DNA of 13,299 bases from a bacterium (lineage in GTDB: Bacteria; Desulfobacterota; GWC2-55-46; S146-80; JALXFI01), in contig JALXFI010000330.1 in NCBI GenBank assembly GCA_027069035.1, forward strand, positions 1-13,299. The letters run 5' to 3'. Below, one piece after another: positions 1 through 6,668 of this stretch. Position 1 is the stretch's first letter; each line of letters begins with the position of its first letter. Under the pieces are notes generated by a model. The model did not search any database, had not been told where the DNA came from, and saw nothing but the letters and a program-made list of their open reading frames with translations. A program made the translations under genes and the position numbers.

Positions 1-556
1 ATGTAATAAGTTCTCCAAGAAGGCCTATAAGTTGATCAATGACCTTTGATTCAACCTTAAGCATCGCAGGCACCTTCAGCTCCCTCTTCTCACCGTCCTG
101 CGGGGTATTAGAACCCTTTATCTCCCATTCCTCAGCTCTTCCTGCCTTGCGTTCACTAACTTTTTCAGCCTTCCTGCCGCTCTTTTTAAGGCCGCCTATC
201 CTTTCATTTAACTGATTGATATCGACTTCAAAACTTCTATCCTCTTCAACAGCATCGAACATATCCCCAAGACTGTCCGTACCCTCGCTTAACACCGCTG
301 AGACATCTTTGTTAAAACCAATCTTTCCATCCTTCATCTCATCGAGCACATCCTCAAGCACATGGCTGTACTTGCTTATGTCTTCATACCCCATCGACGC
401 TGCCATCCCCTTTATAGAATGAAAACAACGGAAAAGTTCATTTACGCAATCTCCGTCTTCAGGATTGTCCTCCATATCCATAACGGCCTTGGACGCCTTT
501 TCTATAATGTCTCTTCCTTCCTTTAAAAAAAGGTCTTTGTATTGGGAAAGATCCAT
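1..556 (-). CDS. cheA: CheA chemotaxis histidine kinase, N-terminal part (gene runs off the window)
   Basis: CheA is the cytoplasmic histidine kinase that autophosphorylates in response to chemoreceptors and passes the phosphate to CheY-type regulators. Only the first 185 residues are in the window. They begin MDLSQYKDLFLKEG. An Hpt (P1) domain covers about residues 1-110, with the phospho-accepting histidine at residue 46 in CFHSIKGMAASMGY. A charged linker follows (about 110-165), rich in Lys, Glu and Arg. The last visible residues (about 168-185, VESKVIDQLIGLLGELIT) match the start of the P3 dimerisation helix. The linker is short, and I see no separate CheY-binding P2 domain in it, although a divergent one cannot be excluded. 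The kinase and CheW-like domains would lie beyond position 1. The ATG at 556 has no Shine-Dalgarno match and sits 6 bases after the upstream cheW-like stop, suggesting translational coupling. Family assignment is secure. Confidence 0.93.
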   Translation of the reverse strand, partial: MDLSQYKDLFLKEGRDIIEKASKAVMDMEDNPEDGDCVNELFRCFHSIKGMAASMGYEDISKYSHVLEDVLDEMKDGKIGFNKDVSAVLSEGTDSLGDMFDAVEEDRSFEVDINQLNERIGGLKKSGRKAEKVSERKAGRAEEWEIKGSNTPQDGEKRELKVPAMLKVESKVIDQLIGLLGELIT

Positions 557-562
557 AATCGG

Positions 563-1027
563 CTACCGTACAATCTGTGAATCAATGTTTGACAGCAGGG
601 TTTTCGTAAGGGATTCAAGTTCAAGAAGGTTAAAGATAAATCTCTTTATTAAAAACCTTCTTTCAATAAAACGGCCTGTCGGAGACGTTTTTGAATTATC
701 TTTTATGAATTTGACCGATCTCTCTTCCGTAACAGCAATAATCCTGTCAACCTGAAGGGCAAAAAGGATATTTGATGCCTTTAAGATAAGAAAATTGTCG
801 CCACCTGAAAGCACGTGGTTTTCCGTAAAAAAGGAGGGGTCTATAACAGGGATGACGGTTCTCTTATAAGATATAATACCTGAAAGGGATGACGGCAGGA
901 GTGATAAACGAAAGATATCTTTATCCCCAATAATCTTTTCCAAAAAACAGGTTTTAACAGAAAAACCCTGTTTATTTATTAAAAACACAAGAAGGTTTTC
1001 TTTTCCGTTCAATTTAACAAACACCAC
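563..1027 (-). CDS. cheW: Divergent CheW-like coupling protein
   Basis: CheW adaptors tie chemoreceptors to the CheA kinase in the cytoplasm. This 154-residue protein is the length of a single CheW domain. Two stretches support the call: SSLSGIISYKRTVIPVIDPSFF (about residues 46-67), matching the CheW segment 'gviniRGeviPViDL', and NFLILKASNILFALQVDRIIAVTE (about 78-101), matching the second subdomain. It is divergent: the usual Arg-Gly of the first motif is replaced by Tyr-Lys-Arg, and the C-terminus is a long basic and hydrophobic helix (RRFLIKRFIFNLLELESLTKTLL). The reading frame opens with tandem GTG codons (1027 and 1024) without a visible ribosome binding site, 11 bases after the receptor stop, so the exact start is uncertain and coupling to upstream translation is likely. 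Its place between a receptor and cheA supports the role; the symbol is by family and context. Confidence 0.8.
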   Translation of the reverse strand: MVFVKLNGKENLLVFLINKQGFSVKTCFLEKIIGDKDIFRLSLLPSSLSGIISYKRTVIPVIDPSFFTENHVLSGGDNFLILKASNILFALQVDRIIAVTEERSVKFIKDNSKTSPTGRFIERRFLIKRFIFNLLELESLTKTLLSNIDSQIVR

Positions 1028-1038
1028 CCATGGAAGGA

Positions 1039-2397
1039 TTATTTTAATCTGATGCCTTCAAGTCTATTGTCAGACGGGGCAGGCATATGGCTGTAGTCCT
1101 CCAAATCATCGGAAACATTAAGGCTATCTCCTTCCGTCCTGAACTTCATAACAAAAAGTTCCAGTTCCTGAGCCATCTCATGCAGGTTGTCAAATGAAGC
1201 CGCAAACTCCTCTATGCCCATACGGTATTGGCCTATCAGCTTCTCGACCTGATCGGCAAAACCAAGATTCTCTCCGGCAATATGGGAAACCTCCTGAACG
1301 GCGGAAACGGTCATATCAACCCCGTCCTTCTGCTTCTGTGAAAGCGCCAGTATCTCTCTAACCCTTTTATCCACCTGAACAAAACCCTTAAGTATATCAG
1401 CCAATGACTTTTGTATCCTGCGTATCTCCTGTCTTCCTTCCCTTACAAAGGATGCGCCTTCCATAAAAACGGTCAAGACCTCCTGAGTGTTTTTTCTAAA
1501 ATCTTCGATTATCTGGGACATTTCCTGAGAAGACCTGCCGGTAGAGTCTGCAAAACGCCTGACCTCTTCCGCAACAGAGGCAAAACCCTCTCCGTACTCA
1601 CCGGCCTTTGACGCCTCAACCGATGCATTGAGCGCAAGAAGGTCGGTCTGCCTTGATATATGATTCATGAAATCAAGTATCTTAGGGATAGAGTCAACCC
1701 TGTTGCCCAATTCCTGTATAGCATCTTTAGCCCGTTCCATCTGGTAGAAGACCTTCTCAAACTTCTCTATCGCCGTATTTGCCCGCACGGATGCGTCGTT
1801 TACCGCCTGATTGCTTTCGGCGGTAAGTTTGGCTGCATCTACAGCATACTTAGCTACCGCGTTGGATATCTTGTCAATATCCTTTATTATGGTTCTAACC
1901 CTTTCCACATGGCTGCCCTGTTTCTTTGCGCCGCGGTCTATCGATTTCATCGATTCGCTTACTTTTTCAAAGGTCTTCTGTGTTTTGGAAAAAAGAGGCG
2001 CCATATGATGCGATGTGTCATTGATGCTTGATGATGTCATTTTTATATGGTCTACGAGACCTTTAAGGTTCTCAAGCATCTGTTCCAGCGAACGCGCAAG
2101 GTCATTTGTCTCATCTTGAAAAAACCTGCCCCTGTCAAGTTCCACTTCCTTTGTAAGGTCTCCTGCTCCTATATGATTGGCAAGTTCGACCAGCCTGCGG
2201 AACCCCTTGGTAAGCCCTCTTGATATTACCGACCCGGTGATAAGCCCGATGGTCAAGGCTACAAGTATTGGAAAAGGTTCTCTAAGCCATTCTGCAAGGT
2301 CCAGATTAAGGTAGTCGATAACATACGGAGTCAATATAACCGATGCGATCACTATGATAAAACCGATCATAAACTTATAACCTATTTCAAGCCTCAC
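1039..2397 (-). CDS. Methyl-accepting chemotaxis protein without a periplasmic sensor domain
   Basis: This is a chemoreceptor of 452 residues that would control the CheA kinase encoded downstream. Two hydrophobic helices (about residues 9-30 and 42-60) are separated by only about 11 residues (NLDLAEWLREP), so there is no room for an extracellular ligand domain. A HAMP linker follows (about 60-113), then a long coiled-coil signalling domain. The hairpin tip lies at about 244-286, with ISRQTDLLALNASVEASKAGEYGEGFASVAEEVRRFA, clearly the conserved CheA/CheW-contacting region. Compared with enteric receptors, the phenylalanine before QTN is Arg, and EAARAGE reads EASKAGE. I see no C-terminal CheR-tethering pentapeptide; the tail (about 425-452) is acidic and looks disordered. 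The start is GTG, supported by AAGGAGG five bases upstream, which overlaps the thiL stop codon. The stimulus is unknown; it could be membrane state, a cytoplasmic signal, or a partner protein. Confidence 0.95.
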   Translation of the reverse strand: MRLEIGYKFMIGFIIVIASVILTPYVIDYLNLDLAEWLREPFPILVALTIGLITGSVISRGLTKGFRRLVELANHIGAGDLTKEVELDRGRFFQDETNDLARSLEQMLENLKGLVDHIKMTSSSINDTSHHMAPLFSKTQKTFEKVSESMKSIDRGAKKQGSHVERVRTIIKDIDKISNAVAKYAVDAAKLTAESNQAVNDASVRANTAIEKFEKVFYQMERAKDAIQELGNRVDSIPKILDFMNHISRQTDLLALNASVEASKAGEYGEGFASVAEEVRRFADSTGRSSQEMSQIIEDFRKNTQEVLTVFMEGASFVREGRQEIRRIQKSLADILKGFVQVDKRVREILALSQKQKDGVDMTVSAVQEVSHIAGENLGFADQVEKLIGQYRMGIEEFAASFDNLHEMAQELELFVMKFRTEGDSLNVSDDLEDYSHMPAPSDNRLEGIRLK

Positions 2398-2402
2398 TCA
2401 AG

Positions 2403-2409
2403 CCTCCTT
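2403..2409 (-). promoter_or_regulatory. Strong Shine-Dalgarno of the chemoreceptor, overlapping the thiL stop
   Basis: On the minus strand AAGGAGG begins inside the thiL stop codon (TAA at 2410-2408) and ends 5 bases before the receptor GTG at 2397. It decides the GTG start and makes termination-reinitiation coupling between thiL and the receptor plausible. Confidence 0.8.
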
Positions 2410-3436
2410 AACCTTTGCCCGCACTCTCAAAGTGGTCAAAGCCTTTAGTTTCGACATTTACAGACTTTCCGTTTTCATCAACAAAAACAACCCCTTCTTT
2501 ATAGTCTGTTATCTCTCCGATCTCAGTAAAAAGGCTCCCTGATTTATCGGCAATCCTCTTTACATCCTGAACCTTTGAAGGGTTTACCGTAAAGAGCAGT
2601 TCATAATCCTCGCCGCCTGAGAGAAATATCTCCGTGTTTTCACTATCTTCCTGCAAATACCTCTTAAGCGCCGTAGAGAGCGGACACTGCGGGATATAAA
2701 TACGCGCGCCAACCTTTGAGGATTCCATAATATGGCCTATATCTGCAGCAAGGCCGTCACTTATATCTATCATCGCTGTAGCAAGGCCCGTTTCAGCTAT
2801 CATACGGCCTTCTTTTACGCGGGCAACAGGATCGATATGAAGAAGCATCGCATCTTTTAAAAAAGGGTCTGTTACTGGAGCGGAATCTTTCGTCTTCCAC
2901 ATCTTAAGCCCAAGGGCTGAATCGCCAAGAGTGCCTGTGACAAAAATCCTGTCCCCAACCCTTGCCCCTGTTCTGTAAACAACCTCATCCCTCAATACAT
3001 CTCCTATCATAGTAGAGTTGATAATCAAACTGCACGGGGACGACGATGTATTGCCACCTATGAGGCTGACACCATAAACCTCACTAACCTCTTTTACCCC
3101 TTTATAAAAATTCTTAAAAAACTCAAGTTCCATGCCCTCCCTCTCCGGTATGCTCAGGGAAAGGAGCAGGTATTTCGGGGTTCCCCCCATAGCGGCAATG
3201 TCGCTTAATGATACGGAAACACATTTTCTTCCAAGAACAAAGGCAGGCGTAAAATTTAGGGAAAAGTGGACATCTTCAACAAGAACATCCGTTGTGGTAA
3301 GAAGGCATCTTTTTTCATCGATCGCAGTTACACCTGCATCGTCTCCTATACCCTTAACTATATCAGAAAGACTATACGCAAACTCTCCGGAAATTTCATT
3401 TATAAAATCAAATTCACCCAACCAACTAAGTCTCAT
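2408..3436 (-). CDS. thiL: Thiamine-monophosphate kinase
   Basis: ThiL phosphorylates thiamine monophosphate with ATP to give thiamine diphosphate, the active cofactor, in the cytoplasm. The 342-residue length is normal for the family. Visible conserved blocks, in order, are GIGDDAG (about 29-35), LTTTDVLVEDVHF (46-58), the SDIAAMGG metal and nucleotide segment (78-85), IGGNTS (126-131), TGTLGDSALGL (167-177), DISDGLAADIGHI (214-226) and the FLSGGEDYELLFTV signature (271-284). The fold is the PurM/HypE/ThiL type (AIR synthase-related). No other thiamine genes are nearby. Instead thiL leads a tight group with the chemoreceptor, cheW-like and cheA genes. The ATG at 3436 has only a weak purine-rich stretch (GAGAAGAGAATAGGG) upstream. 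The palindromic repeat starts 47 bases upstream of the gene, so its promoter must lie in or immediately next to the repeat. Confidence 0.96.
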   Translation of the reverse strand: MRLSWLGEFDFINEISGEFAYSLSDIVKGIGDDAGVTAIDEKRCLLTTTDVLVEDVHFSLNFTPAFVLGRKCVSVSLSDIAAMGGTPKYLLLSLSIPEREGMELEFFKNFYKGVKEVSEVYGVSLIGGNTSSSPCSLIINSTMIGDVLRDEVVYRTGARVGDRIFVTGTLGDSALGLKMWKTKDSAPVTDPFLKDAMLLHIDPVARVKEGRMIAETGLATAMIDISDGLAADIGHIMESSKVGARIYIPQCPLSTALKRYLQEDSENTEIFLSGGEDYELLFTVNPSKVQDVKRIADKSGSLFTEIGEITDYKEGVVFVDENGKSVNVETKGFDHFESAGKG

Positions 3437-3483
3437 TACCCTATTCTCTTCTCACAAGACACTATCGGATATATAACCTTTAA

Positions 3484-3655
3484 CCCAAAAACAGAGATAG
3501 GTTTTTGGGTAAATTGGCAAGACGCTTTAAATGCAAGGCCGCAGGCGATTTTTCTTTTGAGGCGTACATAACCGGTACGGTGAGAAAGAAAATCGCCGAG
3601 AACACAGCAGTTAAAGATGTATTGCCAATTTCAAATCCCGCTATCGCGGGATTTG
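3484..3655. repeat. Long palindromic repeat element, complete copy
   Basis: The 309-base gap between lon and thiL is mostly filled by this element. It consists of three consecutive hairpins. First, CCCAAAAAC (3484-3492) pairs with GTTTTTGGG (3501-3509). Second, a large imperfect palindrome runs from AAATTGGCAA (3511-3520) to TTGCCAATTT (3622-3631); its inner arms include CTTTAA (from about 3525) matched near 3611-3616 and GGCGATTTTTCTTT (about 3544-3557) matched by a GAAAGAAAATCGCC stretch near 3583-3597. Third, a perfect 10-bp stem lies at 3632-3655. The first 104 bases (3484-3587) are identical to 13196-13299. I see no open frame that looks coding. It could be a MITE-like mobile repeat, a structured RNA or a protein-binding palindrome; the class is not established. 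Confidence 0.85.
3632..3655. terminator. GC-rich hairpin downstream of lon, possible terminator
   Basis: CAAATCCCGC (3632-3641) and GCGGGATTTG (3646-3655) form a perfect 10-bp stem with a TATC loop on the plus strand. It lies about 90 bases after the lon stop. No clear T-run follows it on the minus strand, so it is not a classical intrinsic terminator in the lon direction. On the plus strand a weak ATTTT follows. It may simply be the terminal hairpin of the repeat element; whether it belongs to the repeat cannot be told because the second copy is cut by the window edge. Confidence 0.35.
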
Positions 3656-3745
3656 GATTTTATGTGAGGGTCGAGTAATTCGCATCTTACACCTTAATTT
3701 GTCAACATCTTAAGCTACTATCCGCACATCAGGCTTGAAGAGGAT

Positions 3746-6202
3746 TTAAAAAGGGCGGTGAATCTTTCTATCCTCTTTTTTTATCTTAACAGCCGCTCTC
3801 CTCTTTCTCTTTACATTAGAGCCAATACCTTTTTGTACTCTCTTAGGACTGAAGTTACTCAATGCGATCTTGAGTATCTCATCCATATGCTTTACCGGAA
3901 TAAAATCGACCTTTTTCATCACATTTTTGGGTATATCCTCCATGTCCTTCATGTTCCTGTCAGGAATAATCACCGTGCGCATATTGGCTCTCAATGCGGC
4001 AAGCGCCTTCTCCTTAAGCCCCCCTATTGGGAGAACCCTGCCTCTAAGGGTTATCTCTCCAGTCATAGCCACATCCCTGTATACCGGAACCTTTGTAAGT
4101 GCAGATATCATTGCAGTGGCGATGGTCACGCCCGCCGAAGGTCCATCTTTAGGGATTGCACCCGCCGGGACATGGATGTGTATATCTTTATCTTCATAGA
4201 AATTTTCCTCCAGTCCAAGTTCCTTCGCCCTTGACCGCGCATAGCTAAGAGCAGCATGCGCAGACTCCTTCATTACATCCCCCAGTTGGCCTGTAAGGGT
4301 AAGCCTGCCTTTTCCCTTCACAATAGTTGCTTCTATATAGAGAATTTCACCTCCGACAGGTGTCCATGCAAGACCAGTGGAAACCCCCACCTCATCATCT
4401 TCATGTTCCATCTCCGGCAAATACTTTGGCGCACCAAGGTACTCATGAACATTGCGTATGGAAACCAATGTAGACTCTTTTTTTCCCTCTGCAACTCCCC
4501 TTGCAACCTTCCTGCATATGGTGGCAATCTGTCTTTCAAGGTCCCTAAGTCCCGCCTCTCTTGTATGCTGTGAAATAATCTTTCTTAAAGCCTTATCGGT
4601 CAAACTTAATTCATTTTCAGTTATACCATGCTCGTCAAGCTGGCGCGGAATAATATATTCTCTTGCTATCTTAAGCTTTTCTTCTTCGGTATATCCCGCT
4701 ATATCAATAACCTCCATTCTGTCCTTTAAGGGAGAAGGTATCGGGTCGAGCAGGTTGGCCGTAGTTATAAACATAACATTTGAAAGATCAAACGAAAGGT
4801 TCAGATAATGGTCGCTAAAGGCATTGTTCTGCTCAGGGTCAAGTACCTCGAGAAGCGCTGAAGAAGGGTCTCCCCTGAAATCGGCGCCTATCTTGTCAAT
4901 CTCATCCATCATAAAAACAGGATTGTTGGAGCCCGCCTGCTTTATTCCCTGTATTATTCTGCCGGGCAGAGCCCCGACATACGTTCTTCTGTGTCCTCTG
5001 ATCTCTGCCTCGTCCCTTACACCTCCGAGTGAGATTCTCACAAATTTTCTTCCTATCGCCCGCGCTATCGATTTTCCAAGGGATGTCTTTCCCACACCGG
5101 GAGGGCCTACAAAACAAAGTATCGGCCCTTTCATCTTCTTTTTCAGTTTCCTTACGGCAAGATATTCAAGTATCCTGTCCTTTACCTTATCAAGGTCATA
5201 ATGGTCATCATTTAGAACCTTTCTGGCATCCTTTATGTCAAGATTGTCCTTTGTGCTTTTGCTCCATGGGAGTCCAATAAGCCAATCAAGATATGTCCTT
5301 ATCATAGCGGCTTCAGCGCTGTCCGGATGCATCATTTCAAGACGGTCAAGTTGTTTATATGCCTCTTTTTCAGCCTCTTTAGGCATCTTTGCTTTCTTTA
5401 TCATCTCCCGTTCTTCTTCTATATCGTCTCCCCCCTCATCCATGTCACCCAATTCAGTCTTTATTGCCCTCATCTGTTCCCTCAGGAAATACTCCCTCTG
5501 GCTCTTTTCCATCTCTTCCTTTGCCTGAGATTGTATCCTTGCCTGCATCGTTGTTAATTGAACCTCTTTAGACAAATACTCATTTACGGTCTCCAAACGA
5601 AGGATCGGGTCTACGGTTTCAAGTATATTCTGGGCATCTTCTATCTTAAGCGCCAGGTTCGAGGCGACAAGGTCAGACAGTTTTCCGGGGTCCTGAATAT
5701 TCCCTATCACCATCATAATCTCAGGAGATATGACTCTGCCAAGGCCCGAGAGGCTTTCCAACTGTTCTCTCACATTTCTCATCAAGGCCTCCGTCTCAAG
5801 AGAAACCTCCGTCGTTTCAGGCTCCTCAACCTTTTCGATATATGCTTCAAATGACGGTGCATCAAGGATAAATTCTTTAATCTTCGCCCTTGCAAGTCCC
5901 TGGACAAGTATCTTTATCCTGCCGTCAGGAAGTTTTAACATCCTCATAATCATACCAATAGTGCCAAAGGTATGTATATCCCCAGGCTGCGGGTCTTCGT
6001 TTGTAAGGTCTTTTTGAGTAGAAAGAAAGATGAGCCTGTCCTTGCGAAGGGCTATGTCAACGGCATTGATTGATTTTTCCCTTCCAACAAACAGAGGCAC
6101 TATCATAAATGGGAAAACCACGACATCCCTTATACTCAAAACAGACAATGATTCCGGTATTAGCAAATGCTGCTCATTTTCTATATCCATTTCTTCACTC
6201 AC
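3746..6202 (-). CDS. lon: ATP-dependent Lon protease
   Basis: Lon is a cytoplasmic AAA+ serine protease that unfolds and degrades damaged and short-lived regulatory proteins. The protein has 818 residues. The N-terminal substrate-recognition domain covers about 15-205, followed by a helical coiled region (about 205-320). The ATPase has Walker A GPPGVGKTS (366-374) and Walker B VFMMDEIDK (429-437). The protease domain (about 605-782) has the catalytic serine at 689 in PKDGPSAGVT and the partner lysine at 730 in IGGLKEK, so the Ser-Lys dyad is intact. A tail of about 35 residues (785-818) after the protease domain is strongly basic (VKRKRRAAVKIKKEDRK), which is longer than in E. coli Lon. The start is GTG at 6202, supported by AGGAGG six bases upstream. 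It follows hsp20 by 16 bases and probably shares its transcript. Confidence 0.98.
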   Translation of the reverse strand: MSEEMDIENEQHLLIPESLSVLSIRDVVVFPFMIVPLFVGREKSINAVDIALRKDRLIFLSTQKDLTNEDPQPGDIHTFGTIGMIMRMLKLPDGRIKILVQGLARAKIKEFILDAPSFEAYIEKVEEPETTEVSLETEALMRNVREQLESLSGLGRVISPEIMMVIGNIQDPGKLSDLVASNLALKIEDAQNILETVDPILRLETVNEYLSKEVQLTTMQARIQSQAKEEMEKSQREYFLREQMRAIKTELGDMDEGGDDIEEEREMIKKAKMPKEAEKEAYKQLDRLEMMHPDSAEAAMIRTYLDWLIGLPWSKSTKDNLDIKDARKVLNDDHYDLDKVKDRILEYLAVRKLKKKMKGPILCFVGPPGVGKTSLGKSIARAIGRKFVRISLGGVRDEAEIRGHRRTYVGALPGRIIQGIKQAGSNNPVFMMDEIDKIGADFRGDPSSALLEVLDPEQNNAFSDHYLNLSFDLSNVMFITTANLLDPIPSPLKDRMEVIDIAGYTEEEKLKIAREYIIPRQLDEHGITENELSLTDKALRKIISQHTREAGLRDLERQIATICRKVARGVAEGKKESTLVSIRNVHEYLGAPKYLPEMEHEDDEVGVSTGLAWTPVGGEILYIEATIVKGKGRLTLTGQLGDVMKESAHAALSYARSRAKELGLEENFYEDKDIHIHVPAGAIPKDGPSAGVTIATAMISALTKVPVYRDVAMTGEITLRGRVLPIGGLKEKALAALRANMRTVIIPDRNMKDMEDIPKNVMKKVDFIPVKHMDEILKIALSNFSPKRVQKGIGSNVKRKRRAAVKIKKEDRKIHRPF

Positions 6203-6208
6203 CTATAA

Positions 6209-6214
6209 CCTCCT
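6209..6214 (-). promoter_or_regulatory. Perfect Shine-Dalgarno of lon
   Basis: AGGAGG on the minus strand lies 6 bases before the GTG at 6202 and 4 bases after the hsp20 stop codon (6221-6219). It selects the GTG start over the ATG four codons inside and suggests that lon is translated strongly and independently of hsp20. Confidence 0.8.
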
Positions 6215-6218
6215 ATGC

Positions 6219-6665
6219 TTATTCCACTGTTATTAATTTTTTAAACTCTCTACGTTCATAGACCTTTGGCAATTCAATCGATAAAACGCCATCCGTGAAT
6301 GATGCCCTGGCATTCTTGATATTAATGGCACACGGAAGTTCAACAACACGCTGAAGCTTGCCAAAAACACTCTCCATACAATGATACTTGACCTTTGCAT
6401 TTTTTAGAGGGTCCCTTTTGCGTGCCTTTATGGATAAAAACGGATTAACGTAGCTTATCTCCACATCCTCTTTCTCTATGCCTGGCAATTCAACCTCAAC
6501 CCTTATCATATCATCACAAACATATATGTCTATAGGCGGAAGCTGTTCACTTCTATTAGGAAAGATTTCCCCTTCCCGTTTTGAGAGAATGAATTTTATG
6601 GCCTCGTATATCTCATCTTCTATCGCCCTGATATCATTTTCTATACCAATATGAGGTGTTTTCAT
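6219..6665 (-). CDS. Small heat-shock protein, Hsp20/alpha-crystallin family
   Basis: Small heat-shock proteins are ATP-independent chaperones that hold unfolding proteins in oligomeric complexes in the cytoplasm. The protein has 148 residues. The N-terminal arm is about 45 residues long. The alpha-crystallin domain follows (about 46-140): PIDIYVCDDMIRVEVELPGIEKEDVEISY is the first strand pair, and ASFTDGVLSIELPK (about 121-134) is the family signature near the end. The C-terminus finishes with KLITVE, where ITV resembles the I-x-I/V oligomerisation motif. The ATG at 6665 is preceded by AAAGG eight bases upstream and lies 3 bases after the galU stop. Direct linkage to lon makes functional sense, since the chaperone could hold substrates for the protease, but that is inference from position. 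Confidence 0.93.
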   Translation of the reverse strand: MKTPHIGIENDIRAIEDEIYEAIKFILSKREGEIFPNRSEQLPPIDIYVCDDMIRVEVELPGIEKEDVEISYVNPFLSIKARKRDPLKNAKVKYHCMESVFGKLQRVVELPCAINIKNARASFTDGVLSIELPKVYERREFKKLITVE

Positions 6666-6668
6666 GAT

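Noticed and set aside
3266..3571. 101-residue plus-strand open frame covering the thiL 5' end and the palindromic repeat
   Set aside because: It is antisense to conserved thiL coding sequence and then reads through the repeat; the composition gives no sign of a real protein.
3484..3655. CRISPR array or riboswitch in the lon-thiL gap
   Set aside because: There is only one repeat unit here with no regular spacers, and the thiamine (TPP) riboswitch core expected before thiamine genes (CUGAGA and the ACC-UGAUCUG-type arm) is not present upstream of thiL.
3758..6236. Many plus-strand open frames of 60-158 residues opposite lon
   Set aside because: They are antisense shadows of an intact, highly conserved lon gene and show no family features of their own.
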